Shown piece by piece: positions 1 to 7,074 of a stretch of 64,000 nt of DNA (positions within the stretch are counted from its first letter, which is position 1; each line of letters opens with the position of its first letter). Source of the stretch: Pseudomonas sp. JM0905a (lineage in GTDB: Bacteria > Pseudomonadota > Gammaproteobacteria > Pseudomonadales > Pseudomonadaceae); assembly GCF_014700075.1 (NCBI RefSeq), contig NZ_JACXBU010000004.1, positions 1 through 64,000 of the forward strand, given 5' to 3'. The position numbers and the translations under genes were made by a program. A model generated the notes under the pieces. The model had not been told where the DNA came from. It saw nothing but the letters and a program-made list of their open reading frames with translations, and made no database searches.

Positions 1-111
1 CCGGCACCAGCCACCTGTACACGCTGCTGCCGATCATCGAGGCGTCCGACGTCACCGGCAAGGACACCGTCGAAGTCGCCTCTGCCTACTTCGCCGTCGG
101 CGGCGCGCTGG
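1..111 (+). pseudogene. fragment of NAD-dependent glutamate dehydrogenase (gdhB-like), truncated at 3' side
   Basis: Reading from base 3 gives an open frame containing HLYTLLPIIEASDVTGKD and EVASAYFAVGGALD. I recognise this pattern from the C-terminal part of the large (about 180 kDa) NAD-specific glutamate dehydrogenases of Pseudomonas, which oxidise glutamate to 2-oxoglutarate. After GGALD the family normally continues with a conserved tryptophan-containing segment and well over 100 further residues. Here the frame changes to arginine/proline-rich sequence and stops at 270-272, inside the opposite-strand neighbour. The family call is from memory of the motif. The truncation could be a genuine rearrangement scar or an assembly join. 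The 5' part lies outside the window. Confidence 0.6.
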
Positions 112-144
112 ACCAGCATCGCCGACGCCCAGCTCGCGAGATCC

Positions 145-699
145 TCACTGGTCCACCAACGGGAACCTCGGCGCAAAGTCCTCCAGCGCCACCCGCAGGC
201 CTTTCACCAGGAAGGACACTGCGTGATAGAAGCCTGCCAGCATCACGCACTCCACCAGTTGCTCCTCACTGAAGTGTCCGCGCAGGCGCTGCCACAGGTC
301 GTCGTCGATATCCGCCTGCTCATGCAGGGCATCGGCCATGGCCAGCAATGCCAACTCCGACGCCTCCCAAAGCCCAGCATCCACCGGCACCCGGCAGGTG
401 TCGGCCAACTGGGCCTGACTGAACCCCGCCTTGGCGTTGAACGCCGCCACATGCACGCCCCATTCGTACTCGGCGCCGCAACGGGCGGTGCTGCGCAGAA
501 TCAGCAGCTCCCGTTCGCGCAGACTGATGCTTCCGCGATCCAGCAGCCCGCCGGCCATCATCCGCTGCAGCACGCGCGGATTGCGTGCAACGCAGCGGAA
601 CAGCAGCAGGGGCAGAGCGCCAGACATCACCCGGTCGAAGGCGGCCTGGATGTCCGGATCGTAGGGCGCCTCGACGGGCTGGATACGAGGTTCGTTCAT
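145..699 (-). CDS. carboxymuconolactone decarboxylase (CMD/AhpD-like) family protein
   Basis: The 184-residue protein carries the CMD-family core at residues 68-90, LRSTARCGAEYEWGVH, with C74, E77, E79, W80 and H83 in the usual arrangement. The single cysteine rather than a CxxC pair argues against peroxidase-type AhpD chemistry and for the broader CMD/DUF group, whose substrates are mostly unknown. I chose the internal ATG at 699 because AGGAG lies about 7 nt upstream. A longer reading from 753 has no ribosome binding site and would cross the palindrome in the promoter region. It is divergent from an HxlR-type regulator, which probably controls it. HxlR-like regulators often sense electrophiles or redox stress, so a detoxification role is possible, but that is inference. 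Confidence 0.8.
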   Translation of the reverse strand: MNEPRIQPVEAPYDPDIQAAFDRVMSGALPLLLFRCVARNPRVLQRMMAGGLLDRGSISLRERELLILRSTARCGAEYEWGVHVAAFNAKAGFSQAQLADTCRVPVDAGLWEASELALLAMADALHEQADIDDDLWQRLRGHFSEEQLVECVMLAGFYHAVSFLVKGLRVALEDFAPRFPLVDQ

Positions 700-724
700 G
701 GCGATGCTCCTGTTGGGCTGATAC

Positions 725-741
725 GCTACCGAAAACGTAGC
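725..741. promoter_or_regulatory. palindrome GCTAC-N7-GTAGC, candidate HxlR operator
   Basis: A perfect 5-bp inverted repeat with a 7-bp spacer lies midway between the divergent CMD and HxlR genes. The core TAC-N7-GTA matches the spacing of known YodB/HypR-type HxlR-family operators (TACT-N7-AGTA). A second ACGCTAC half-site is found at 757-763, 34 bp after the first one at 723-729. Binding by the neighbouring regulator is inferred. Confidence 0.5.
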
Positions 742-788
742 ACCCAGAATCAAGACACGCTACTAAATTAGAAGCAGCAGGATCGATC

Positions 789-1127
789 ATGACCACACCC
801 CTTCCCGGCCAACCGGTTCGCGGCTCCACCAGCGGGCGGCCGATCATGGCTTTGCTTGACCTGCTCGGCCGTCGCTGGACCCTGCGCATCCTCTGGGAAC
901 TGCACCAGGGTCCGGCGACCTTTCGCGACTTGCAGGCACGCTGCGAAGGCCTGTCACCCTCTGTTCTCAACACCCGCCTGGGGGAATTACGCCAGGCGCT
1001 GCTGGTGGAAAACGGCGAGGCGGGCTATGAGCTGACGGCGGACGGCAAAGAACTGGCGCTGCACTGCCTGCCGCTGGCGGAATGGGCCGAGCACTGGGCC
1101 AGCCGTCTGCCCGCGCCCGAAAAATGA
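789..1127 (+). CDS. HxlR-family winged-helix transcriptional regulator
   Basis: The 112-residue protein is one winged-helix domain: DLLGRRWTLRILWEL forms the first helices, FRDLQ...LSPSVLNTRLGELR the recognition part, and YELTADGKEL the wing, the classic HxlR signature. The length matches the family (about 110-120). There is no cysteine in the N-terminal helix, only C46 and one later cysteine, so a YodB-like N-terminal thiol switch is not evident. AGGA lies ahead of the ATG. It is divergent from the CMD-family gene across an 89-bp gap holding a palindrome, so autoregulation and control of that gene are the likely job. The effector is unknown. Confidence 0.88.
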   Translation: MTTPLPGQPVRGSTSGRPIMALLDLLGRRWTLRILWELHQGPATFRDLQARCEGLSPSVLNTRLGELRQALLVENGEAGYELTADGKELALHCLPLAEWAEHWASRLPAPEK

Positions 1128-1210
1128 CTCACGCTGGCGCATGGCGCCCTTGCCAGCCGCCCCTTCGCACCCTACCCTGCGCCTTTGCGTAAACCCCCAC
1201 AGGAATTTCC

Positions 1211-1759
1211 ATGTCCCTGGAACAGCATTACACCGCGATCCTTGGCCAGCTCGGCGAGGATGTCTCCCGCGAAGGCCTGCTCGATACCCCGAAGCGTGCC
1301 GCCAAGGCGATGCAGTACCTCTGCCGCGGCTACCAGCAGACGCTGGAAGAAGTCACCAACGGCGCCCTGTTCAGCTCCGACAACAGCGAAATGGTGCTGG
1401 TGAAGAACATCGAGCTGTACTCGCTCTGCGAACACCACCTGCTGCCGTTCATCGGCAAGGCTCACGTGGCCTACATCCCCAACGGCAAGGTGCTGGGCCT
1501 GTCCAAGGTGGCGCGCATCGTCGACATGTACGCCCGCCGCCTGCAGATCCAGGAAAACCTCAGCCGCCAGATCGCTGAAGCCATCCAGAAGGTCACCGGT
1601 GCCCTGGGCGTTGCCGTGGTCATCGAAGCGCAGCACATGTGCATGATGATGCGCGGCGTGGAGAAGCAGAATTCCTCCATGGTCACTTCGGTGATGCTCG
1701 GCGAATTCCGCGAAAACGCCGCCACCCGTAGCGAATTCCTCAGCCTGATCAACAACTGA
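1211..1759 (+). CDS. folE: GTP cyclohydrolase I
   Basis: This 182-residue enzyme hydrolyses GTP to 7,8-dihydroneopterin triphosphate, the first step of tetrahydrofolate synthesis. The zinc ligands are visible: C73 and H76 in [10 protein letters not shown] and C144 in [27 protein letters not shown] is the pterin/GTP-binding stretch. The N terminus is short, as in the bacterial single-domain form. AGGAATTT precedes the ATG. A strong hairpin with a T-run follows the stop, so the gene looks monocistronic. The neighbouring bacteriohemerythrin gene fits the folE2 locus of P. aeruginosa (PA1673-PA1674, from memory). Confidence 0.96.
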   Translation: MSLEQHYTAILGQLGEDVSREGLLDTPKRAAKAMQYLCRGYQQTLEEVTNGALFSSDNSEMVLVKNIELYSLCEHHLLPFIGKAHVAYIPNGKVLGLSKVARIVDMYARRLQIQENLSRQIAEAIQKVTGALGVAVVIEAQHMCMMMRGVEKQNSSMVTSVMLGEFRENAATRSEFLSLINN

Positions 1760-1773
1760 GTTTCGCTGCCCCC

Positions 1774-1806
1774 GAAAAAGCCGGCGCGAGCCGGCTTTTT
1801 TGTTTT
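1774..1806 (+). terminator. rho-independent terminator of folE
   Basis: The stem AAAAAGCCGGC / GCCGGCTTTTTT with a GCGA loop is followed by a T-rich tract directly after the folE stop. Confidence 0.9.
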
Positions 1807-1943
1807 ACGCATGGCGCAGAGTCCAATCCGGGATTGGCCCCGGTGTATTCCGGGCGATTGGCTATCGGATTGTCACGATGGCGCGCGCAATCTGGCATCT
1901 CCAAGCATTCCCCCGGCTCACGCCTCTCGGAAGGAGATGGACC

Positions 1944-2180
1944 ATGTCGACCTCAACGCCCTGCACAATCCTGATCCGCGCCCAGCGCCGGAGTGCGAGA
2001 AAGCTGCAACAGCACCTGCACCTTCTGGTCGCGCGCTTCGGCGGCCATCTGGAGCAGCCTGTTGTCGGCGAATGGGTGCTGGCGGCCTACCCCTTGGGAG
2101 CGCACGAAGCCGAAGCCGGCAAGGCGTTGGGCAGGCTGTTCGACAGCGGCCTGGTCAGCGGCCTGAGCTTCGCCGACTAG
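1944..2180 (+). CDS. hypothetical small protein, 78 aa
   Basis: The ATG is preceded by AAGGAG 8 nt upstream, a strong ribosome binding site, which is the main support for the gene. The 78-residue product (MSTSTPCTILIRAQRRSARK at its N terminus) has no signal peptide, membrane segment or motif I recognise. The N-terminal half is basic and the C-terminal half carries a short predicted helix ending in SGLSFAD. It follows the folE terminator, so it needs its own promoter. Its TAG stop lies in a CTAG shared with the stop of the convergent GFA gene. Confidence 0.6.
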   Translation: MSTSTPCTILIRAQRRSARKLQQHLHLLVARFGGHLEQPVVGEWVLAAYPLGAHEAEAGKALGRLFDSGLVSGLSFAD

Positions 2181-2524
2181 AAACTCCGCCCATCCACCTT
2201 CACCACCTTGAGCCCGTCCAGGGGCACGTCCTCCAGGCAGCGCACGTTCACTGCGGCCACGGCCTTTCCCTTCGGGTCGGTGGCCTCGCCGAACGGCGCG
2301 CAGCCGCAATTGGCGCAAAAGTGGTGGGCGATATGCATGCGATTGAAGCGGTAGGTGGAAAGATCGGACTCGGGCGTGGCGAGCTTGAGCTGCTCGCGCG
2401 GGACGAACCAGAGCAGGTAGCCGCGCCGACTGCACAGCGAGCAATTGCACTCCATGACCTGCTCCAGGGTGCCTTCCACGTCGAAGGCGATCTTCCCGCA
2501 GTGGCAACTGCCTCGGTATTTCAT
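2177..2524 (-). CDS. GFA (glutathione-dependent formaldehyde-activating/CENP-V) domain protein
   Basis: The 115-residue protein shows the zinc-binding GFA pattern: GSCHCGKIAF near the N terminus, CNCSLCSRRG near residue 30, and HHFCANCGCAPFG near residues 65-80. These cysteines bind two zinc ions. GFA-family proteins were named for S-hydroxymethylglutathione formation, but most small members have no proven substrate. The ATG at 2524 has AGGAGT upstream. An upstream in-frame start would add 34 residues without a binding site. It lies downstream of the bacteriohemerythrin gene on the same strand, about 100 nt away. Confidence 0.85.
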   Translation of the reverse strand: MKYRGSCHCGKIAFDVEGTLEQVMECNCSLCSRRGYLLWFVPREQLKLATPESDLSTYRFNRMHIAHHFCANCGCAPFGEATDPKGKAVAAVNVRCLEDVPLDGLKVVKVDGRSF

Positions 2525-2626
2525 GGTCGACACTCCTGGAAACGCCTGTTGGCAGGCTGGAGCGTCCAACTTAGTACAGGGTCGGTAGGTCCGCCATGAA
2601 TGCCAAAAAGGGGCGGCAAAAAGCAC

Positions 2627-3088
2627 TCAAGCGAAGAAGCGTCTCATCGAGCGCGATAGCCAGCCGCCGCTGCTGTCATCCCGGGTCAACTGCTGCATGT
2701 TGGCCTTGACTGCTTCGACGTAGTTGGCGTCGTCGTTGCGGATGTGATTGAACAGCCAGCGGCCGAGCAGATCCTTGAGTTCGTCGGCCACGTCATCACC
2801 GGCCTGATGACGTGTGCGGAACACGTTCACTCGCCGGATGAACAGTTCGTGGACCTTTTTGTGCGCCCGGCTGAACTGGTAACCGGCATCTTCCAGCAGC
2901 GTTTCCTCGAAGGCGAAGTGCGACAGCGTGTAGTCGACCACTTCCTCGATTACCCGGGCCACAGCCGCCTTGTCCATCTGCAATTGAGCGGCATGCAAGT
3001 CGTTGATCATCTCGACGATGCGCTTGTGCTGGCCATCGATGACCTCAATGCCGGTGTCCAGATCACTTTCCCACTCGAGATACACCAC
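2627..3088 (-). CDS. mhr: bacteriohemerythrin (oxygen-binding di-iron protein)
   Basis: The 153-residue four-helix bundle keeps all seven di-iron ligands at the classical positions: H21 (GQHKRI), H57 and E61 (SHFAFEE), H76 and H80 (HKKVH), H115 and D120 (HIRNDD). Bacteriohemerythrins bind O2 reversibly. The P. aeruginosa homologue Mhr is linked to microoxic fitness. Translation starts at GTG 3088 or the adjacent GTG 3085, both behind GAGGAGAGG. A perfect Anr box sits 82 bp upstream, so low-oxygen induction is expected. The last 15 residues extend past the bundle and are basic/aromatic. Confidence 0.94.
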   Translation of the reverse strand: MVYLEWESDLDTGIEVIDGQHKRIVEMINDLHAAQLQMDKAAVARVIEEVVDYTLSHFAFEETLLEDAGYQFSRAHKKVHELFIRRVNVFRTRHQAGDDVADELKDLLGRWLFNHIRNDDANYVEAVKANMQQLTRDDSSGGWLSRSMRRFFA

Positions 3089-3169
3089 TTCCTCTCCTCA
3101 CCATGCCGCCCGGCGTTGTCTGAAAAATAGAAACGGCCTGTAGGCTAGTGGCTGGCAAAGGGGATAATC

Positions 3170-3183
3170 TTGATTCCAATCAA
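3170..3183. promoter_or_regulatory. Anr/FNR box TTGAT-N4-ATCAA
   Basis: TTGATTCCAATCAA is a perfect match to the Anr/Fnr consensus, centred about 88 bp upstream of the bacteriohemerythrin start. With a TSS some 45-50 bp from the start codon it would sit at the usual -41.5 class II position. Anr control of this gene family member is known in P. aeruginosa. The assignment here is by motif. Confidence 0.85.
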
Positions 3184-3313
3184 TAAGATGAGAACAACCT
3201 GCAGCCAGGTCGTGAACAGTATTGCGACTCACCGCGAGGGGTTCCCGGAGCTTGAACACCGGACAGCCCGGAGCAGCTGATTTCCGCCTGGCGCTCGCTG
3301 TCCGCCAGAGACC

Positions 3314-3339
3314 AAAAAGCCGGCTTGCGCCGGCTTTTT
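3314..3339 (-). terminator. rho-independent terminator after GST gene
   Basis: AAAAAGCCGGC-TTGC-GCCGGCTTTTT forms an 11-bp stem flanked by A and T runs. It lies just past the stop of the minus-strand GST gene and could work in both directions. Confidence 0.85.
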
Positions 3340-3355
3340 CGTGAACCAGAGGATC

Positions 3356-3958
3356 TCAGCCGAACATGCCCACATGGCGCGGGTGGCTAGCCACTCGGTC
3401 CAGCCAAGCGAGGATCGCCGGGTAGCCTGAGAGGTCGAAGCCGCCTTCGTGGGCAACATGGGTGTAGGCGTAGAGGGCGATATCAGCGATGGAGTACTGG
3501 TCGCCCACCAGGTAGGGCGTGCGCTGCAGCTGCTTCTCCATCACCTTCAGTGCCTTGTTCCCACGCACCTGGCAGACCTTGTACTCCTCCAGGCGATCTT
3601 CCGGCATGCCCTGGTACAGCTGAATGAATCGCGCTACTGCGACATAGGGCTCGTGGCTGTACTGCTCGAAGAACTGCCACTGCAGTACCTGGGTACGCAG
3701 GCGCGGCTCGGCGGGCAGCAGGTCGGTGCCTTCGGCGAGGAAATTCAGGATGGCGTTGGACTCCCACAGGGTCGTGCCATCTTCCAATTCCAGCACCGGG
3801 ATCTTGCCGTTGGGGTTCTTCTCCAGGAATTCGGCGCTCTGGGTCTCACCCTTGAGAATGTCCACCGGAATCCACTGGTACGGCTGACCAAGCAGGTTGA
3901 GGATCAGCTTGACCTTGTAGCAGTTGCCGGATTTGTAGTCGCCATAAACCTTGTACAT
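3356..3958 (-). CDS. glutathione S-transferase family protein
   Basis: This 200-residue protein has the two-domain GST layout. An N-terminal thioredoxin fold starts MYKVYGDYKSGNCYKVKL, in which S10 is the likely catalytic serine. The cis-proline segment is NGKIPVLEL and the glutathione gamma-glutamyl contact is WESNAIL. An all-helical C-terminal domain ends with the N-capping motif SIADIALYAYTH. The length is typical. GGGAGG precedes the ATG. It is 20 nt downstream of the aminotransferase gene on the same strand, so the two may be co-transcribed. The substrate is unknown. Confidence 0.92.
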   Translation of the reverse strand: MYKVYGDYKSGNCYKVKLILNLLGQPYQWIPVDILKGETQSAEFLEKNPNGKIPVLELEDGTTLWESNAILNFLAEGTDLLPAEPRLRTQVLQWQFFEQYSHEPYVAVARFIQLYQGMPEDRLEEYKVCQVRGNKALKVMEKQLQRTPYLVGDQYSIADIALYAYTHVAHEGGFDLSGYPAILAWLDRVASHPRHVGMFG

Positions 3959-3978
3959 CGCTACTCCCTCCCCGGTGA

Positions 3979-5145
3979 TCAGGCAGCTTCCGCTGCCTGG
4001 GCTTGACGGATGACGCCCGCGAGCCGCTTCAGGCCTTCGCCCAGCCGCTCGGGTGCTACGTGGCTGAAGTTAAGGCGCAAGTGGCCCGGGTGCTGGTCCG
4101 GATCGATGAAGAAGGGTTCGCCCGGCATGAAGGCGACATTCTGCTCCAGCGCCGGCTTGAGCAGGGTGCGGGTGTCCAGCGGCTGCTTCAGGGTCAGCCA
4201 GAAGAACAGGCCACCCTGGGGGATTTCCCAGGTGGCCAGCTCGCCGAAGTGCTCTTCCAGCGCCGCCTGCATGGAATCACGGCGCACGCGGTAAAAATCA
4301 CGCAGCTCGGCCAGGTGCTGACGGTACTGCTCGGTACCGAACCACTGCAGCGCCTGCCACTGGCCGATGCGGTTGGTGTGCAGGTCGGCGGACTGCTTCA
4401 GGCGCAGCAGGTGCGGGAAGAGGTCCGGCGTGGCGATCAGGAAGCCCACGCGCAGGCCGGGCAGCAGGGTCTTGGACACGGTGCCGGTGTAGATCCAGCT
4501 GGCCTTCTTCAGGCGGCTGACGATGGGAGTGGCGGCGCCTTCATCGAACACCAGTTCGCGATAGGGCTCGTCTTCGATCAGGGTGACGCCGAACTCGTCC
4601 AGCAGCGCGGCGACCGCATCGCGCTTGGCCTCGCTGTAGCGGGTGCCGGACGGATTCTGGAAAGTCGGGATCAGGTAGGCAAAGGACGGCTTGTGCTGCT
4701 CCAGGCGCTGGCGCAGGGCGGCGATCTCGGGGCCGTCGGCTTCCTGGGGCACGGCGATGCAATCGGCGCCGAACAGTTGGAAGGCCTGCAGGGCCGCCAG
4801 GTAGGTCGGAGCCTCCAGCAGCACTTCGGTGCCCGGATCGATGAACAGCTTGGAGGCCAGGTCCAGGGTCTGCTGGGAGCCGCTGACGATCAGCACCTGG
4901 CTCGCCTCGCAGGGCACGCCGAGGGCGCGCGCTTCGGCGGCGATGGCTTCACGCAACGCCGGCTCGCCTTCGCTCATGCCGTACTGGCCCATGCTGGCCG
5001 GCATCTCGTCCCAATCCACCTTCGGCAGCATCGGCTCGGCCGGCAGGCCTCCGGCGAAAGACATCACTTCCGGACGCTGGGCGGCTGCAAGGATTTCGCG
5101 GATCAGGGAGCTTTTCAGGCGGGCGATGCGTTCGGAGAAGGCCAT
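3979..5145 (-). CDS. PLP-dependent aminotransferase, class I/II (2-aminoadipate aminotransferase-like)
   Basis: The 388-residue fold-type I aminotransferase has the Schiff-base lysine K225 in TGTVSKTLLPGLRVGF. N164 in NPSGTRY and D192 with Y195 in EDEPY contact the cofactor. There is no N-terminal DNA-binding domain, so it is an enzyme rather than a MocR regulator. The closest subgroup by motif is the LysN/ARO8-like 2-aminoadipate or aromatic aminotransferases. The substrate cannot be fixed from sequence. It is divergent from a MarR regulator, with twin palindromes in the gap, and upstream of the GST gene. Confidence 0.88.
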   Translation of the reverse strand: MAFSERIARLKSSLIREILAAAQRPEVMSFAGGLPAEPMLPKVDWDEMPASMGQYGMSEGEPALREAIAAEARALGVPCEASQVLIVSGSQQTLDLASKLFIDPGTEVLLEAPTYLAALQAFQLFGADCIAVPQEADGPEIAALRQRLEQHKPSFAYLIPTFQNPSGTRYSEAKRDAVAALLDEFGVTLIEDEPYRELVFDEGAATPIVSRLKKASWIYTGTVSKTLLPGLRVGFLIATPDLFPHLLRLKQSADLHTNRIGQWQALQWFGTEQYRQHLAELRDFYRVRRDSMQAALEEHFGELATWEIPQGGLFFWLTLKQPLDTRTLLKPALEQNVAFMPGEPFFIDPDQHPGHLRLNFSHVAPERLGEGLKRLAGVIRQAQAAEAA

Positions 5146-5179
5146 GGATTGTCACCGGGTGCGGAAGCGAGGAAATTAA

Positions 5180-5194
5180 GTCAAACTGCTTGAC
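5180..5194. promoter_or_regulatory. palindrome GTCAA-N5-TTGAC, candidate MarR operator 1
   Basis: A perfect 5-bp inverted repeat with a 5-bp spacer lies in the aminotransferase/marR gap. An identical-arm copy lies exactly 42 bp downstream, about four helical turns away. Confidence 0.7.
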
Positions 5195-5221
5195 CGAAAC
5201 TACGACGACCGCGACAGATAC

Positions 5222-5236
5222 GTCAATATGCTTGAC
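5222..5236. promoter_or_regulatory. palindrome GTCAA-N5-TTGAC, candidate MarR operator 2 overlapping the marR start codon
   Basis: This has the same arms and spacer length as the copy at 5180-5194. The ATG of the MarR gene lies in its spacer (GTCAATATGCTTGAC), so bound regulator would block its own transcription or initiation. Confidence 0.7.
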
Positions 5237-5683
5237 CTGAAAAATCCCACCATTCAGCAAGCCGCCATGGAAGCCTTCTTCTTCGGCTACCAGGCCTTCA
5301 CCAGCAAGCCGGACGAAATCCTCGCCCGCCGGGGCTTGTCGCGGGTGCATCACCGCATCCTGTTCTTCATCGCCAAGTACCCGGGGCTGAGCGTCAAGGA
5401 GCTGCTGGGCTACCTGGGCGTGACCAAGCAGGCGCTGAACACGCCGCTGCGGCAACTGGTCGAGATGAAGCTGGTGGAAAGCGTGGCCGCAATCGATGAC
5501 AAGCGTAAGCGCATGCTCGGTTTCACCAGCGAAGGGGCGAAGCTGGAACAGGCCCTGCGCCGGGAGCAGGCGCGCCTGCTGCAGCGTGCCTTTGGCGAGG
5601 CCGGCGAAGAAGCGGTGCGCGGCTGGCTGGAGGTCAACCAGGCCCTGTGCACCGCACGCCAGGGAGAAGCCGCGGAAGGCTAG
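5228..5683 (+). CDS. MarR-family transcriptional regulator
   Basis: The 151-residue winged-helix dimer protein has LSVKELLGYLGVTKQALNTPLRQLVEMKLVE as its recognition helix region and DDKRKRMLGFTSEG as the wing, a standard MarR core. The first ATG (5228) lies inside an operator palindrome and has no Shine-Dalgarno upstream. It may be read as a leaderless mRNA, or the real start may be the ATG at 5269 (MEAFFFGYQ). It is divergent from the PLP aminotransferase, its likely target. The stop shares CTAG with the convergent membrane-protein gene. Confidence 0.88.
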   Translation: MLDLKNPTIQQAAMEAFFFGYQAFTSKPDEILARRGLSRVHHRILFFIAKYPGLSVKELLGYLGVTKQALNTPLRQLVEMKLVESVAAIDDKRKRMLGFTSEGAKLEQALRREQARLLQRAFGEAGEEAVRGWLEVNQALCTARQGEAAEG

Positions 5684-6309
5684 GCGGCAGAAGCCAGCTC
5701 CCGCGCGCCACGGAAAAACACCAGCATCATCGCCACACTGCTGGCGATCAGCGGCAGCAGGCCCGGCATCATCAGTACGATGGTGGCCATCATGATCCCG
5801 CCCACCAGGTCCAGCCAGGCCATCACGCGGAACACCGGATAGACGTTCTGAACCTTCAGCAGACGCACCCCGAACCACGCGGTCAGGGCCCCCAGCAAGG
5901 CAATCACCCCAAAATAGAGCAGCATGGGCCAGCCGGGTTCGGTACTGGCATCGCCCATCAGCAGGTCCAGCACTTCCATTGCCAGGCTGCCGACGATCAC
6001 CGCCCAGATCGGCGGCGCCAGCCCTTCGGCGGAGAATCGCGCCTCGGCGAACAGCTTGAAGCGGATCAGCAGGTAGCAGCCGAGGAAGGTCAGGGCCACG
6101 CCGATCCAGTCGGAAAGACTGACCAGCCGTGGGTCCTCGGTGACGCCGGCGGCTACCGCGAGACCGGTGATGACCAGGGTGCCCACCGCGCTGACCAGGC
6201 TCAGCCAGCCCAGCAGCCTCAAGCTTCCCGGGGTCCAGCCGTTCATCTGCCGTGGACCGGCGTCTTCGACCAGATCCACCCGTGGCGCGGCGTAGGGATT
6301 CTCGTCCAT
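5680..6309 (-). CDS. hypothetical membrane protein with NPYAAP N-terminal motif
   Basis: This 209-residue protein begins MDENPYAAP, a short proline motif seen at the N termini of many uncharacterised membrane proteins. About five to six hydrophobic segments follow (approximately residues 30-52, 65-83, 98-118, 128-148, 160-200). The end, FFRGARELASAA, is cytoplasmic-looking. I recognise no enzyme motif. It stands alone on the minus strand, convergent with marR and divergent from the LysE-type gene. Confidence 0.8.
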   Translation of the reverse strand: MDENPYAAPRVDLVEDAGPRQMNGWTPGSLRLLGWLSLVSAVGTLVITGLAVAAGVTEDPRLVSLSDWIGVALTFLGCYLLIRFKLFAEARFSAEGLAPPIWAVIVGSLAMEVLDLLMGDASTEPGWPMLLYFGVIALLGALTAWFGVRLLKVQNVYPVFRVMAWLDLVGGIMMATIVLMMPGLLPLIASSVAMMLVFFRGARELASAA

Positions 6310-6456
6310 GTGCGTCTCTCCAGGCGGAAAACCAACACAGTAGCCGCAGATCCCACCGGTGCCAATCGACTGTATCGCTCAACGCGCGTGTTGCTGTATG
6401 GGGACGCTGCAATCTCCCTGGATTTAGTCTGCGGACACAACGACAAGGTGACCGCC

Positions 6457-7074
6457 ATGAGCCTGGAACTGATCTTCGCCTTCATCCTCTTCGCCTTCGT
6501 CACCTCGGTGACTCCCGGCCCCAACAACATGATGCTGCTCGCCTCGGGCGTGAACTTCGGTGTGCGCCGCAGCGTGCCGCACATGCTCGGCATCAGCCTC
6601 GGCTTCATGGTGCTGGTGATGGCCGTGGGCCTGGGGCTTTCCCAGGTATTCCGGCAGTTCCCCGAGCTCTATATCGCGCTGCGCTACATCGGCGCCGCCT
6701 ACCTGCTCTACCTCGCCTGGAAGATCGCCGGCTCCGGCGCACCGGACGCCAACAATTCCGAGAAGCGGCCGAAGCCTTTCACCTTCCTCCAGGCCGCGGC
6801 CTTCCAGTGGGTGAACCCCAAGGCCTGGGTCATGGCCATCGGCGCCATCACCACCTACACGCCGCAGGAAAACTTCGTGGTCAACGTGGTGCTGATCGCC
6901 GCCCTGTTCGCCCTGGTCAACTGCCCCAGCGTCGGCCTCTGGACGGTGGCCGGCAGCCTGATGCGTCGCTGGCTGTCCGAACCGCGCATACTGCGCCTGT
7001 TCAACATCGGCATGGCCCTTCTGCTGGTGGCTTCGCTCTACCCCATCCTGGTCGACGTCAACGGAAAGATCTGA
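6457..7074 (+). CDS. LysE/RhtB-family amino-acid exporter
   Basis: The 205-residue inner-membrane protein with about six hydrophobic helices carries the family signature TPGPNNMMLLASGVNFG near the N terminus. LGISLGFMVLV and QWVNPKAWVMAIGA are further conserved segments. LysE/RhtB members export amino acids or homoserine lactones, and the substrate is not readable here. AAGGTG precedes the ATG. The stop overlaps the next start by one base (TGATG), so the LysE and BenE transporters are translationally coupled. Confidence 0.92.
   Translation: MSLELIFAFILFAFVTSVTPGPNNMMLLASGVNFGVRRSVPHMLGISLGFMVLVMAVGLGLSQVFRQFPELYIALRYIGAAYLLYLAWKIAGSGAPDANNSEKRPKPFTFLQAAAFQWVNPKAWVMAIGAITTYTPQENFVVNVVLIAALFALVNCPSVGLWTVAGSLMRRWLSEPRILRLFNIGMALLLVASLYPILVDVNGKI

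Noticed and set aside
3184-3313. Possible small RNA or gene between the Anr box and the GST terminator
   Set aside because: No open frame with a binding site, no terminator on the right strand, and no strong hairpin apart from the GST terminator.
4003-5193. 396-codon plus-strand frame across the aminotransferase gene
   Set aside because: Antisense to a complete PLP enzyme, and its product is repetitive Gly/Gln/Leu-rich sequence. It also crosses one MarR operator.
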